The notes beneath the pieces are model-generated. The model searched no databases and was not told the DNA's origin. It saw only the letters and a program-made list of their open reading frames with translations. The position numbers and the translations under genes are program-made. A stretch of DNA of 64,000 nucleotides from Lentibacillus saliphilus (lineage in GTDB: Bacteria > Bacillota > Bacilli > Bacillales > Amphibacillaceae). Position 1 is the stretch's first letter. Each line of letters opens with the position of its first letter. This document shows, piece by piece, positions 19,382 through 29,046 of the stretch. The stretch spans positions 1 to 64,000 of the forward strand of contig NZ_JABJXD010000003.1 of the NCBI RefSeq assembly GCF_019093865.1, given 5' to 3'.

Positions 19382-20509
19382 TTATTGTTTTGCAGCCTCA
19401 ATAATAATTGCCGTAATCATTCGAGTAATCTTATTCAAATTATCAACTGCAATTCTTTCATTTGTCGTATGAATATCCTCATATCCAACGGCAAGATTAA
19501 CAGTCGGTATACCAAAGCCTGCAATCACGTTGGCATCACTTCCTCCACCACTTTGGAGTAGCTTACTCTCATGACCAAGTGTTTGTGCTGCACGTCGAGC
19601 AACTTCCACAACTCGATCCCCTTTTTGTTGCTTGAAGCCTGGATACATTACTTGAATATCTACATCAGCTACAGCACCATATGCATCAGCAGTCGTTTCG
19701 AATGCTTCCTTCATTTTGGCAACTTGAGCTTCCATTTTTTCCGGTATGAGCGAGCGGGCTTCGGCAAGTATTTCAACGTGGTCACACACGATATTTGTCT
19801 GTTTACCACCACGGAAATAGCCAATATTAGCTGTTGTTTCCTCATCAATACGACCAAGTGGCATCTTAGAAACAGCTTTTGCTGCTACTGTAATCGCAGA
19901 TACGCCTTTTTCTGGCGCCACACCCGCATGGGCGGTTTTACCTTTTATCGTCGTAAACAGTTTGGCTTGTGTTGGTGCAGCAACAATAATGTCACCAACC
20001 TCGCCATCACTATCAATTGCATACCCGTAAGCGGCTTTTAATAATGATGAATCAAGTGCCTTTGCACCAACAAGACCTGATTCTTCTCCAACTGTTATAA
20101 CAAACTGAATGTCACCATGGGATATATTGTTTTCTTGCAAAGTCTGAATTGTTTCCAAGATAGCTGCTAATCCAGCTTTGTCATCGGCTCCAAGAATTGT
20201 CGTTCCATCAGATGTAATCATACCATCTTTTAAAATCGGTTTGACACCTTGCCCAGGAACAACTGTATCCATATGAGATGTGAAATAAATTGTGTCCACA
20301 CCAGCTTGTGTACCAGCTAGGTTACAAATCAAATTACCTGCACCGTGCCCTGTCACATCTTGACTGTTATCTTCTATAACCTCAAGGCCTAAATCTTGAA
20401 ATTTGCGTTTTAGAACTTGAGCAATAGCAGCTTCATCGCCTGTTTCTGAATCAATCTGGACCAATTCAAAAAATGTGTTTAGTAGTCTGTCTTCGTTGAT
20501 GTGTATCAT
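19382..20509 (-). CDS. yqjE: M20-family peptidase (YqjE, tripeptidase-like)
   Basis: The 375-residue di-zinc aminopeptidase resembles peptidase T. Metal-binding motifs are YFTSHMDTVVPG, LGADDKAGLAAIL and VGEESGLVGAKAL, with a dimerisation domain after residue 180 (KGKTAHAGVAPEKGVSAI) and SGGGSDANVIAGFGIPTVNL near the end. GGAGG lies 9 bases before the start. It is 25 bp downstream of the acyl-CoA carboxylase gene and may be co-transcribed, although its role in propionate metabolism is not evident. Confidence 0.9.
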   Translation of the reverse strand: MIHINEDRLLNTFFELVQIDSETGDEAAIAQVLKRKFQDLGLEVIEDNSQDVTGHGAGNLICNLAGTQAGVDTIYFTSHMDTVVPGQGVKPILKDGMITSDGTTILGADDKAGLAAILETIQTLQENNISHGDIQFVITVGEESGLVGAKALDSSLLKAAYGYAIDSDGEVGDIIVAAPTQAKLFTTIKGKTAHAGVAPEKGVSAITVAAKAVSKMPLGRIDEETTANIGYFRGGKQTNIVCDHVEILAEARSLIPEKMEAQVAKMKEAFETTADAYGAVADVDIQVMYPGFKQQKGDRVVEVARRAAQTLGHESKLLQSGGGSDANVIAGFGIPTVNLAVGYEDIHTTNERIAVDNLNKITRMITAIIIEAAKQ

Positions 20510-20534
20510 TGAATGGTACCTCCTCCGGTCAATA

Positions 20535-22082
20535 TCATAATGGAATATTGCCGTGTTTTTTATGTGGACGTTGCTCTTCTTTCATTTCAAGCATATTGAG
20601 GGCTTGAATCAACTTAATACGCGTATCACGTGGATCAATCACATCATCGACCATTCCAAGGCCTGCAGCAACGTATGGATTGGCAAATCGTTCACGGTAT
20701 TCATCAATTTTTTGTTGTCGTACTTTTTCTGGGTTATCACTTTCAGCAATATCCTTGGCAAAAATGATATTTGCAGCCCCCTCCGGTCCCATCACTGCAA
20801 TCTCGGCATTTGGCCACGCATAAACAATATCAGCGCCGATGGACTTACTGTTCAGAGCGACGTAAGCCCCGCCATAAGCTTTTCTCGTAATAATCGTAAG
20901 CTTAGGTACGGTTGCTTCAGAATACGCATATAATATTTTCGCACCATGGCGAATGATACCATTATGCTCTTGCTTCACGCCAGGGAAAAAACCCGTTACA
21001 TCTTCAAACGTAATGATTGGGATATTAAAGCAATCACAAAAACGTATAAACCTCGCCGCTTTATCACTTGAATCAATATCTAATCCGCCTGCTAGATATT
21101 TTGGCTGATTGCATACAAGACCGACGGATTTACCTTTAATCCGCGCAAAACCGACGACAATATTTTTGGCAAACCCTTCGTGAATCTCAAAAAAGGAATG
21201 CTGATCAACGACTTGATTAATGACATGCTTCACATCATATGGGCGTGTAGCCTCAAATGGGACGATATCTATTAGGTCTGGCCGATCATCCGTATCCTCA
21301 TCTGTCTGCACAGATTGCGGCTTCTGTTTGTGATTATCTGGCAAATACGCCAATAATTGCTTGACTTTATCAAGAGCTTCGGCTTCGTTTTTTACCTGAA
21401 AATGAGCATTGCCACTTTTCGTGTTATGAATATGTGCCCCGCCAAGATTCTCAGAGGTGATGGTCTCTCCAGTCACTGTTTTGATAACCTTGGGACCTGT
21501 GATGAACATTTGTGATGTTTCCTCTACCATAATAACAAAATCGGTGATGGCTGGCGAGTAGACTGCACCACCAGCGCTTGGGCCCATGATAACTGAAATT
21601 TGCGGGATGACACCAGAGTAAATGGAATTGCGATAAAACACTTGACCATAACCATCAAGTGATGAAACACCTTCCTGTATACGAGCGCCACCTGAGTCAT
21701 TTAAGCCGATAAATGGTACCCCGTTTTTAGCTGCTAAGTCCATCACGGCGGCGATTTTTTTGCCATGCATTTCTCCTAGAGCACCACCATAAACAGTGAA
21801 ATCCTGTGCGAATAAATAAACAGAACGCCCGGAGATTTTTCCATATCCAGTTACAACACCTTCTCCTTTAGCTGCGTTAGTATCCATGCCAAAGTCACTG
21901 CCGCGATGTTCCATGAATGGGTTTAATTCAACGAAGGTCTGATCATCTAACAAATAATCAATGCGCTCGCGGGCCGTCCATTTTCCTTTCGCATGTTGCT
22001 TCTCTATTCGTGTGTCTCCTCCGCCCAGTTCAACTTGACGTCGTTTGTCATATAACTCATTAATTTTATCGTACATATCCAT
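20535..22082 (-). CDS. yqjD: Acyl-CoA carboxylase carboxyltransferase subunit (propionyl/methylmalonyl-CoA type)
   Basis: The 515-residue carboxyltransferase transfers CO2 between biotin and an acyl-CoA. It has two crotonase-like domains: the N-terminal acyl-CoA-binding half (QDFTVYGGALGEMHGKKIA, LNDSGGARIQEGV, GPSAGGAVYSPA) and the C-terminal biotin-binding half (EDVTGFFPGVKQEHNGIIRHGAKILYAY, KAYGGAYVAL). It matches propionyl-CoA carboxylase beta or methylmalonyl-CoA decarboxylase alpha. The next genes encode epimerase and mutase, which makes propionyl-CoA carboxylase the likely role. No dedicated biotin carboxylase or biotin carrier is beside it. It overlaps the preceding stop by one base (TAATG). 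Confidence 0.93.
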   Translation of the reverse strand: MDMYDKINELYDKRRQVELGGGDTRIEKQHAKGKWTARERIDYLLDDQTFVELNPFMEHRGSDFGMDTNAAKGEGVVTGYGKISGRSVYLFAQDFTVYGGALGEMHGKKIAAVMDLAAKNGVPFIGLNDSGGARIQEGVSSLDGYGQVFYRNSIYSGVIPQISVIMGPSAGGAVYSPAITDFVIMVEETSQMFITGPKVIKTVTGETITSENLGGAHIHNTKSGNAHFQVKNEAEALDKVKQLLAYLPDNHKQKPQSVQTDEDTDDRPDLIDIVPFEATRPYDVKHVINQVVDQHSFFEIHEGFAKNIVVGFARIKGKSVGLVCNQPKYLAGGLDIDSSDKAARFIRFCDCFNIPIITFEDVTGFFPGVKQEHNGIIRHGAKILYAYSEATVPKLTIITRKAYGGAYVALNSKSIGADIVYAWPNAEIAVMGPEGAANIIFAKDIAESDNPEKVRQQKIDEYRERFANPYVAAGLGMVDDVIDPRDTRIKLIQALNMLEMKEEQRPHKKHGNIPL

Positions 22083-22903
22083 TAGACGTCACCTGCCTCA
22101 TCTTTTTCACACAGTTCAAATAATACACGCCCTGCTGCTTTGGGATGAATAAAGGCAATTTGACTGTTATGAGCGCCTTGTTTTGGCTGATCATTTATTA
22201 ATGGTACACCTTCTTGCTTCAACTGTGCGACGCGACCATGTATATCATCAACTTCTAAAGCGATATGGTGTATACCTTCACCTTTTTTATCTAAAAACTG
22301 TTGAATTGGTGATGCTGAATCAAGCGGCTCTAATAGCTCCAATCGAGAATCGCCGATTTTTAGAAATGCGGCTTTAACGTGTTCATCTGGAATGTCTTCA
22401 ATCCCTTCCAGCTCAAGACCGAGATTGTCTGTATAAAATGAAAGAACTGAATCGATTTGTTTAACCGCAATGCCGATATGCGCAATTTTTTTTGGTGTGA
22501 TGCTTGTTTGATTGGAATCAATGAGCTGTTCAATATAGTTTGCAAGAGCATCGGTTGAAGCGCCGCTTGTGAACACTTTTTTAATACCGCTATCGATCAA
22601 GAAGGGGATGTCTTCTGCTGGAATCACTCCGCCACCAATAACGGGGATGTCTTCCGCTCCTCGCTTTTTGAGCTCTTCAATAATTTTAGGAAATAATGTA
22701 TTATGTGCCCCAGATAATGAAGACACGCCGACAACATCTACATCCTCTTGTATCGCAGCTTGAGCAATTTGCACGGGTGATTGCCGCAAGCCTGTATAAA
22801 TCACTTCCATCCCACGATCTCTTAATGCTTGTGAGATAACGAGTGCGCCTCGATCATGTCCGTCAAGGCCTGGTTTAGCGATGAGTACCCTTATTTTTGC
22901 CAT
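22082..22903 (-). CDS. Fused methylmalonyl-CoA mutase cobalamin-binding domain and methylmalonyl-CoA epimerase
   Basis: The 273-residue protein has two domains. Residues 1-130 are the B12-binding domain of methylmalonyl-CoA mutase, with DGHDRG (Asp14, His16, Gly19), the SSLSG loop and the GGG/ASTDA region. Residues 138-268 form a vicinal-oxygen-chelate domain of the methylmalonyl-CoA epimerase type, with metal-ligand candidates in AHIGIAV, IHHIALEV and LFELCE. The two functions are usually separate: the cobalamin domain is C-terminal in the mutase or a small subunit, and the epimerase is its own gene. GGGAGAG precedes the ATG at 22903. The catalytic mutase subunit lies 22 bp upstream and the carboxyltransferase immediately downstream. 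Confidence 0.9.
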   Translation of the reverse strand: MAKIRVLIAKPGLDGHDRGALVISQALRDRGMEVIYTGLRQSPVQIAQAAIQEDVDVVGVSSLSGAHNTLFPKIIEELKKRGAEDIPVIGGGVIPAEDIPFLIDSGIKKVFTSGASTDALANYIEQLIDSNQTSITPKKIAHIGIAVKQIDSVLSFYTDNLGLELEGIEDIPDEHVKAAFLKIGDSRLELLEPLDSASPIQQFLDKKGEGIHHIALEVDDIHGRVAQLKQEGVPLINDQPKQGAHNSQIAFIHPKAAGRVLFELCEKDEAGDV

Positions 22904-22925
22904 AATTTTCTCTCCCTCTATTTTT

Positions 22926-24581
22926 CTAGCCGATATATTCGCCAAATTCGGATCGAAGTACATTACAAATTTCTCCTACTGTTGCATAGGCTTTTACAGC
23001 TTTGAGAATAAACGGCATTAAATGGCCATCCTCAAGATGAGCTTGGGCTTTTAAGTTGGCTAACGCCTCATCAACCGCGGCTTGATCCCTTTCGTTTCTG
23101 ATCGTCTGAATCGCGTTAATTTGTGCCTGCTCTAAAGCTGGATCGACCTTCATTAAATCCGGATTGACATCCTCATCAATTGTATAAGCGTTTAAACCAA
23201 CGATGGTTGTTTCTGCTTTTTCAATATCTTTTTGCGTATCATAGGCAGCCTGATGTATTTCACGCTGCATAAAGCCAGCTTCAACCGCTTGTACAGCTCC
23301 TCCCAGATCAGCAATTTGCTCAAGATAGCGATTGACGTCTCGCTCAATGTCATCGGTTAATGCTTCAACATAATACGAGCCACCTAAAGGATCAACCGTA
23401 TCACTGACACCGCTTTCATGGGCGAGTATTTGTTGTGTTCTTAGCGCAATTCGGGCAGAGTCCTCTGTCGGTAAACTCAATGCTTCATCTCGAGAATTTG
23501 TGTGTAAGCTTTGCGTTCCGCCCATAACAGCTGCTAAGGCTTGAATGGTAACACGAACAATGTTGTTATCGGGTTGTTGCGCTGTTAATGTCGAGCCACC
23601 TGTTTGCGTATGAAAACGCATCTTCCAGCTTTTTGGATTTTTGGCACCGTAATGTTCTTTCATAATACGTGCCCAAATACGACGAGCTGCTCGAAACTTA
23701 GCAATTTCTTCAAAGAAGTTATTATGCGCGTTAAAAAAGAAAGCGAGACGTGGTGCAAAAGAATCAATGTCCAGCCCTGCCTCAAGGGCATGATCCACAT
23801 AGGCCATTCCATTTGCGATCGTAAAAGCAGCTTCTTGTACAGCTGTTGAGCCAGCCTCCCTAATGTGATAACCCGAAATACTAATCGTGTTGAATTTAGG
23901 AATGTGGGTTTGACAAAAGGCAAAAATGTCTGTAATTAAGCGCATTGACGGCTTTGGTGGAAATATGTATGTCCCTCGTGCAATATATTCTTTTAAGATG
24001 TCGTTTTGAATCGTTCCGGTTAATTTCTCTAACGGTACACCTTGTTTTTCTCCTACAGCGATATACATACACAACAACACAGATGCAGGTGCATTGATCG
24101 TCATAGAAGTACTCACTTGATCTAACGGAATTCCGTCCAGTAGCTTTTCCATATCTGCTAAAGAATCAATCGCTACACCGACCTTACCAACTTCTCCTTC
24201 AGCCATAGGATCATCAGAGTCATAGCCAATTTGTGTAGGTAAATCGAATGCAACAGATAGACCTGTCTGGCCTTGCTCTAGTAAATAGCGAAACCGATTA
24301 TTCGTTTCTGCTGCTGAACCAAATCCAGCATATTGCCGCATCGTCCAAAACCGACTCCGATACATCGTTGGTTGAATCCCTCTTGTATACGGGTATTGTC
24401 CGGGAAATCCAAGCTTTTGATTATAATTTTCAGTAGGATCTGGATAATATAACCGGTCAACATCTATATTGGATGATGTCTTGAAAGAGGGTTTCCTTTC
24501 CGGGAAACGCTCGAGCGCCTTTTCTGTCGCTTGTTTCCAATTCGCTTCACTCGATTTATTTTGTGCGTGCTTATCCTCCAT
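22926..24581 (-). CDS. mcmA: Methylmalonyl-CoA mutase, catalytic (large) subunit without cobalamin domain
   Basis: The 551-residue TIM-barrel part of the mutase interconverts (R)-methylmalonyl-CoA and succinyl-CoA. Family segments are [54 protein letters not shown] (active-site Tyr-His), [16 protein letters not shown] and [13 protein letters not shown]. The protein ends at the end of the substrate domain, so the cobalamin domain comes from the adjacent fused protein. The ATG at 24581 has GGAGG 8 bases upstream; that GGAGG overlaps a spurious earlier ATG. The MeaB/ArgK GTPase chaperone often found next to the mutase is absent here. Confidence 0.95.
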   Translation of the reverse strand: MEDKHAQNKSSEANWKQATEKALERFPERKPSFKTSSNIDVDRLYYPDPTENYNQKLGFPGQYPYTRGIQPTMYRSRFWTMRQYAGFGSAAETNNRFRYLLEQGQTGLSVAFDLPTQIGYDSDDPMAEGEVGKVGVAIDSLADMEKLLDGIPLDQVSTSMTINAPASVLLCMYIAVGEKQGVPLEKLTGTIQNDILKEYIARGTYIFPPKPSMRLITDIFAFCQTHIPKFNTISISGYHIREAGSTAVQEAAFTIANGMAYVDHALEAGLDIDSFAPRLAFFFNAHNNFFEEIAKFRAARRIWARIMKEHYGAKNPKSWKMRFHTQTGGSTLTAQQPDNNIVRVTIQALAAVMGGTQSLHTNSRDEALSLPTEDSARIALRTQQILAHESGVSDTVDPLGGSYYVEALTDDIERDVNRYLEQIADLGGAVQAVEAGFMQREIHQAAYDTQKDIEKAETTIVGLNAYTIDEDVNPDLMKVDPALEQAQINAIQTIRNERDQAAVDEALANLKAQAHLEDGHLMPFILKAVKAYATVGEICNVLRSEFGEYIG

Positions 24582-24687
24582 TGATTGAACCTCCATACTA
24601 TTTTTATGTGGGCTACGATTTTACTTGTCGTCATGAACGTTTAACGTTAAAATAGACTTAGCTTATCCGTTTAAAGGGGGTATGACC

Positions 24688-24807
24688 ATGGTTGACACAC
24701 CACGTAAAAGGTCAAAACGAGAACGTCGAATGAAAATTGTTATATATATTATGATTATTGCTATGGTTTTATCGACAATGATTTCTGGACTGGCCTTTTT
24801 AATCTAA
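24688..24807 (+). CDS. prli42: Stressosome-associated membrane miniprotein Prli42
   Basis: The protein is 39 residues: a basic N terminus (TPRKRSKRERRMK) followed by one hydrophobic helix (IVIYIMIIAMVLSTMISG). This is the Prli42 pattern: a miniprotein that in Listeria anchors the stressosome to the membrane. AGGGGG precedes the start; an in-frame ATG two codons upstream is too close to the site. It is transcribed divergently from the mutase gene and followed at once by a strong terminator, so it is a monocistronic unit. Confidence 0.85.
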   Translation: MVDTPRKRSKRERRMKIVIYIMIIAMVLSTMISGLAFLI

Positions 24808-24814
24808 GATGTGT

Positions 24815-24849
24815 GACTGGTTGCTGATTGAGCAGAACCAGTCTTTTTT
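24815..24849 (+). terminator. Terminator of prli42
   Basis: GACTGGTT (24815-24822) and AACCAGTC (24836-24843) form a perfect 8-bp stem followed by a run of T. Confidence 0.88.
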
Positions 24850-24974
24850 GTGGGGAAATACAAGTAGTAAGACCAAAACTTCTAGGTTTGTAAATGTAAC
24901 GCGTCATGTAGAATATTCAAAGGTTGCGTCAGGCTCTAGTTTGCAGGGGGAAGGATCCCCCTCTCTACTGCACG

Positions 24975-25940
24975 TTATGCCTCAACGGATTCGATATCCG
25001 TCTTTTTATACCGATGCTTATATGTCAAATACTGTTCAATCTCATACAACATTCGATATAAGTTTGCACGTGTTTCAAATTCTTCTCGTGTAGCAGGTAA
25101 TGCCTCATCATTAAAGGATTGTTTAATAGCAGACAATTCATCAAGAAAAACGATTGCGGTATTCCCAGGATGAACAGATTCAGATAGTCTCTCAAAAAAT
25201 TGTGCAATTTCAAGAGAGATTGGCTCTTCAACAGATAATTTCGTAACGAGCGGAAGCATGTTACGAAGCGTTTGCAGCTGTCGTTTGCGCATTGTAAAAT
25301 AGTCATAATAAGGATGGTGTGATCGCAACAGGTGATTTTCTTTATCGATTTCAACAAGGCGCATGGCCTCCGTCAAGATCTCATCTGATGCTTGCAACTC
25401 TTTTCCATCCCAATCCTCATTGTTGTTTCTGATATATAACGAAATTTCTTTTAAAATAATTTGAAAATGGGCCTCTAGCTTTTCCTGCTGCCTGTCGAGT
25501 TTACGGTCAAGACTTGGCATATACAAATTTAGCAAAAGTGCTGTACCAATACCGATTAAAATTAATATAAATTGATCCAATAAGAAAGCGATTGAAATCT
25601 CACCTGAAGCGTATAAATTAAGCATAATAACTGAGCTCGTCACAATTCCAGGGGTGATCTTTAACCAAACAGTAATCGGTATGAAAACAGTCAATAGTAA
25701 GCCAACAACAAGTGGTGTATAGCCAAGTATTTCAAAAAAGACCATTGAAAATAAAGCGATTAAAATACAAGCCAAAAAACGATCCCATGCACTCGTCACA
25801 GATCTTTTTCTTGAAGGTTGGATGCACAATATCGTTAAAATTCCTGCGGTTACAAAATTAGATACATCAAGTCCTTGGGCAATTGAAATTGCGATAGCCG
25901 TTCCCAATGCTGTTTTTATCGTCCGGTAGCCTATTCTCAT
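24975..25940 (-). CDS. yqjA: FUSC/aromatic acid exporter family membrane protein (YqjA)
   Basis: The 321-residue protein has five or six hydrophobic segments in the first ~150 residues and then a ~170-residue cytoplasmic helical domain. The N terminus (IGYRTIKTALGTAIAISIAQGL) is typical of the DUF939/FUSC aromatic acid exporter family. The substrate is unknown. The site is AAGGGG, somewhat far from the ATG. A GC-rich palindrome without a T tract follows the stop at about 24945-24962. Confidence 0.85.
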   Translation of the reverse strand: MRIGYRTIKTALGTAIAISIAQGLDVSNFVTAGILTILCIQPSRKRSVTSAWDRFLACILIALFSMVFFEILGYTPLVVGLLLTVFIPITVWLKITPGIVTSSVIMLNLYASGEISIAFLLDQFILILIGIGTALLLNLYMPSLDRKLDRQQEKLEAHFQIILKEISLYIRNNNEDWDGKELQASDEILTEAMRLVEIDKENHLLRSHHPYYDYFTMRKRQLQTLRNMLPLVTKLSVEEPISLEIAQFFERLSESVHPGNTAIVFLDELSAIKQSFNDEALPATREEFETRANLYRMLYEIEQYLTYKHRYKKTDIESVEA

Positions 25941-25981
25941 GGTACGTCCATTCCCCTTATAACAGCTCTTATCCGATGATT

Positions 25982-26018
25982 TAAAAATGAGGCTGGCCCG
26001 CTTAATTGAGGCAGCCCC
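25982..26018 (-). terminator. Possible terminator of brxB
   Basis: On the minus strand GGCTG and CAGCC arms (26012-26016 and 25991-25995) enclose a 16-base loop and are followed by CATTTTTA. The stem is short, so this is tentative. Confidence 0.4.
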
Positions 26019-26163
26019 ACTTCATCATTCAGCTTTTTATTACGTATAAACGAGCACTTCTCTCCAATTCAATATCGCAAAAATGACTTCATTTGCTCAG
26101 AAAGATCACATTCTCATCATACGTTAAGGATATCGTTTATGCATTATGCAAAAACCAGGTTCA

Positions 26164-26595
26164 CTAAAATTCTTCACAGTGTTCATCGAAGATATGCTGT
26201 AACTTCGTCAAAACGTCCATTGCTGTAAAACCTTCAATGTCATGACGTTCCAGCATCGTTACGATTTTACCATCTTTAAGAAATGCAAACGATGGCGAGG
26301 ACGGTGGATACCCTTCAAAATACGTACGTGCTTGCTCTGTTGCTTCACGGTCCTGCCCCGCAAAAACAGTGACGAGATGATCTGGACGCTTATCATAATG
26401 AATGGCGTTAGCTGCTGCTGGACGCGCAACACCACCGGCACACCCGCATACAGAGTTAATCATAACAAGTGTTGTCCCTTTTCGGGGAAGCGCTGCATCG
26501 ACTTCTTCTGGTGTCTTCAGCTCTTCATAACCTGCTTCTCGTATATCTTTACGTGCCGCATCAACAACATCGTTCATGAATAGATTAAAATCCAT
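26164..26595 (-). CDS. brxB: Bacilliredoxin BrxB (YqiW family)
   Basis: The 143-residue thioredoxin-fold protein carries the DUF1094 CGC motif ([13 protein letters not shown], cysteines 50 and 52). Bacilliredoxins remove bacillithiol from S-bacillithiolated proteins after oxidative stress. Position between yqjA and the bkd genes matches YqiW rather than the paralogue YphP (BrxA). The start at 26595 lies 10 bases after AAGGAG; an in-frame ATG two codons earlier is an alternative. Confidence 0.92.
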   Translation of the reverse strand: MDFNLFMNDVVDAARKDIREAGYEELKTPEEVDAALPRKGTTLVMINSVCGCAGGVARPAAANAIHYDKRPDHLVTVFAGQDREATEQARTYFEGYPPSSPSFAFLKDGKIVTMLERHDIEGFTAMDVLTKLQHIFDEHCEEF

Positions 26596-26757
26596 GTTCA
26601 TTCAACTCCTTGATAAATGGTGGGGATATCTAAAGCCCATTCCTAGCTTATCAATTCTAAAAGTAGATTTCAATTCATTTTGCCCGGAGCCGACTCCTCC
26701 GTCACCAATAAATCAAATGAAACACGTAAGATATAAAATGACACATGTGCAATAGAT

Positions 26758-28029
26758 TTAGTAAATTGAAGTCGTTTCGTCGTTCATACCTTCTAAAATT
26801 TGTTTTACACGTGCTAAGAAACGCCCACATACGAGTCCATCCAAGATTCGATGATCAAGTGATAAAGACAAATTAACCATATCGCGTGCCGCAAACATAT
26901 CATTGATGATGACAGGACGTTTTACAATCGATTCAACTTGTAAAATCGCTGCCTGAGGATGATTAATGACACCCATAGAGCTAATTGATCCAAATGACCC
27001 CGTATTATTAACTGTAAATGTCCCGCCTTGCATGTCGTCTGCAGTCAGTTTACCAGTACGTGCCTTTAAAGCGAGATCATGAATACTTCTGGCAATCCCT
27101 TTAATTGTCTTTTCATCAGCATGCTTAATGACTGGAACGAATAATTCATCATCCTTTGCTACAGCAATAGACAAATGAATATCCTTCTTCTGGATGATGC
27201 GATCTCCTGCCCACGTACTATTTAAAGCCGGATATTCTTTTAATGCTTGGGCTACAGCCTTCACAAAGAAAGCAAAATACGTTAAAGAATACCCTTCGTT
27301 TTGTTTAAAGTCGTCCTTCACCTTGTTGCGCAATTTAGCGAGATCAGTTACATCAACTTCAACAGTCATCCATGCATGTGGTATTTCTGTTTTTGATTGA
27401 ACCATATTATCAGCAATCATCTTGCGGACACCTTTAACAGGTATTTCAATATCGCCAGCTTGTGCTTCTTGTTGAACCCGTTCATGTTGAGGTGCAGTTT
27501 GCTTCGCAGCGGTTTTGTTTGTTTCCGGCGCTTTTTCAGACTGTGAAAATGCATTATGACCGCGTTCTCCTGCGGCAATCACTTTTTCAACATCCTTGCG
27601 CGTGATCCGGCCACCGCGTCCTGAACCTTCTACATGTTCCAAATTAATATCATGCTCCTGTGAAAGTCTAAGAACTGCTGGTGAATAGCGTTTTTTCATA
27701 GACTGCTCTTGAGCTGGGTCAACAGATTCGTGCGTTTCATTAACTTTATCGCTGCTAGAATGACTCGAATCTTGTGTATTCGTACTATCCGCTACTTCTA
27801 CGTAGCACATCAAAGCACCAACTTCAAGCGTGTCGCCTTCTTGCGCGACAATCTCTTGAATAACACCGCTATAAGATGAAGGAACTTCTGCATTTACTTT
27901 GTCTGTCATGACTTCCGCAATCGGATCGTATTTGTTAACTTGATCCCCAACTTTAACGAGCCAAGTGCTAATTGTGCCTTCTGTTACACTTTCTCCTAAT
28001 TGAGGCATATTAATCTTTTCCATGGCCAT
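26758..28029 (-). CDS. bkdB: Branched-chain alpha-keto acid dehydrogenase E2 (lipoamide acyltransferase)
   Basis: The 423-residue E2 core has one N-terminal lipoyl domain (residues ~3-78, lipoylated Lys in MTDKVNAEV), a Ser/His-rich linker, an E1/E3-binding domain (residues ~115-150, YSPAVLRLSQEHDINLEHVEGSGRGGRITRKDV) and the catalytic acyltransferase domain (SLDHRILDG with the catalytic His near the C terminus). GGAGGAGG lies 7 bases before the start. It is the last gene of bcd-lpdV-bkdAA-bkdAB-bkdB. The complex makes isobutyryl-, isovaleryl- and 2-methylbutyryl-CoA, primers for branched fatty acids. Confidence 0.96.
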   Translation of the reverse strand: MAMEKINMPQLGESVTEGTISTWLVKVGDQVNKYDPIAEVMTDKVNAEVPSSYSGVIQEIVAQEGDTLEVGALMCYVEVADSTNTQDSSHSSSDKVNETHESVDPAQEQSMKKRYSPAVLRLSQEHDINLEHVEGSGRGGRITRKDVEKVIAAGERGHNAFSQSEKAPETNKTAAKQTAPQHERVQQEAQAGDIEIPVKGVRKMIADNMVQSKTEIPHAWMTVEVDVTDLAKLRNKVKDDFKQNEGYSLTYFAFFVKAVAQALKEYPALNSTWAGDRIIQKKDIHLSIAVAKDDELFVPVIKHADEKTIKGIARSIHDLALKARTGKLTADDMQGGTFTVNNTGSFGSISSMGVINHPQAAILQVESIVKRPVIINDMFAARDMVNLSLSLDHRILDGLVCGRFLARVKQILEGMNDETTSIY

Positions 28030-28047
28030 TACACATCCTCCTCCCTA

Positions 28048-29031
28048 TTAAAATTCTGCCAAGTCACGCATTGCTTTTTCGACTTTATCAGGATTGATCA
28101 TAAAGAATTTTTCCATCGTCGGGGCATAAGGCATAGCTGGTATATCCGGTCCAGCCAATCGTTGGATTGGCGCATCCAAGTCAAACAAACAATGCTCAGA
28201 AATAATCGCAGCAACCTCGCCGATGATGCTTCCTTCCTTATTATCTTCTGTAACGAGAAGGACTTTGCCAGTTTTTTTGGCTGCTTCAATGATGGCTTCC
28301 TGATCAAGAGGATATATCGTTCTTAAGTCAAGTATATGTGCATCAATACCTTCCTCGGCAAGCTTTTCAGCAGCCTGGAGGGCAAAATTGACACAAAGAC
28401 CATACGTAATAACTGTTATATCTGTACCTTCACGCTTAACATCTGCTTTTCCAATTGGCAAGACATAATCTTCTTCAGGCACATCACCTTTTAACAACCG
28501 GTATGCCCGTTTATGCTCAAAGAATAAAACGGGATCGTTATCTCTAATGGCTGCTTTTAATAACCCTTTAACGTCATAAGGTGTTGAAGGCATAACAATT
28601 TTCAAGCCAGGCTGATTCGCAAAAACAGCTTCAACAGATTGTGAATGATACAATGCACCATGAACGCCACCACCATAAGGGGCGCGAATTGTAATCGGGC
28701 ACGTCCAATCATTGTTCGAGCGATAACGAATTCTCGCAGCCTCTGAAATAATTTGATTCACTGCTGGCATAATAAAGTCCGCAAATTGCATTTCAGCAAC
28801 TGGACGCTTTCCGTACATAGCTGCACCGATACCAACACCTGCTATGGCTGATTCGGCAAGAGGTGTATCAAGAACGCGTGCGTCCCCAAATTCATCATAC
28901 AACCCATCTGTAGCACGGAAGACGCCACCTTTCTTACCGACATCTTCACCAAGAATGAATACATTTTCATCTCGTTGCATTTCTTCTTTTAAAGCTGTCG
29001 TTACAGCTTGTATATATGACATGACTGGCAT
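28048..29031 (-). CDS. bkdAB: Branched-chain alpha-keto acid dehydrogenase E1 beta
   Basis: The 327-residue beta chain of the thiamine-dependent E1 starts with MSYIQAVTTALKEEMQRDENVFILGEDVGKKGGVF. It contains DTPLAESAIAGVGIGAAMYGKRPVAEMQFADF and the C-terminal half VTEDNKEGSIIGEVAAII. A GGGAGGGAG site precedes the ATG. It is intact and 16 bp after the end of the frame-disrupted alpha chain. Without a full-length alpha chain the heterotetramer would not form. Confidence 0.96.
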   Translation of the reverse strand: MPVMSYIQAVTTALKEEMQRDENVFILGEDVGKKGGVFRATDGLYDEFGDARVLDTPLAESAIAGVGIGAAMYGKRPVAEMQFADFIMPAVNQIISEAARIRYRSNNDWTCPITIRAPYGGGVHGALYHSQSVEAVFANQPGLKIVMPSTPYDVKGLLKAAIRDNDPVLFFEHKRAYRLLKGDVPEEDYVLPIGKADVKREGTDITVITYGLCVNFALQAAEKLAEEGIDAHILDLRTIYPLDQEAIIEAAKKTGKVLLVTEDNKEGSIIGEVAAIISEHCLFDLDAPIQRLAGPDIPAMPYAPTMEKFFMINPDKVEKAMRDLAEF

Positions 29032-29046
29032 AATCGTTCTCCCTCC

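Noticed and set aside
24582-24687. Cobalamin riboswitch before the mutase gene
   Set aside because: The divergent gap is only about 106 bp, too short for the aptamer plus a promoter.
24940-24965. GC-rich palindrome AGGGGG/CCCCCT after yqjA
   Set aside because: It has no T tract on the minus strand, so I do not call it a terminator; it may be chance.
26640-26757. Terminator after bkdB
   Set aside because: A short GGAG/CTCC hairpin is present near 26690-26700, but it is far from the stop and lacks a T tract.
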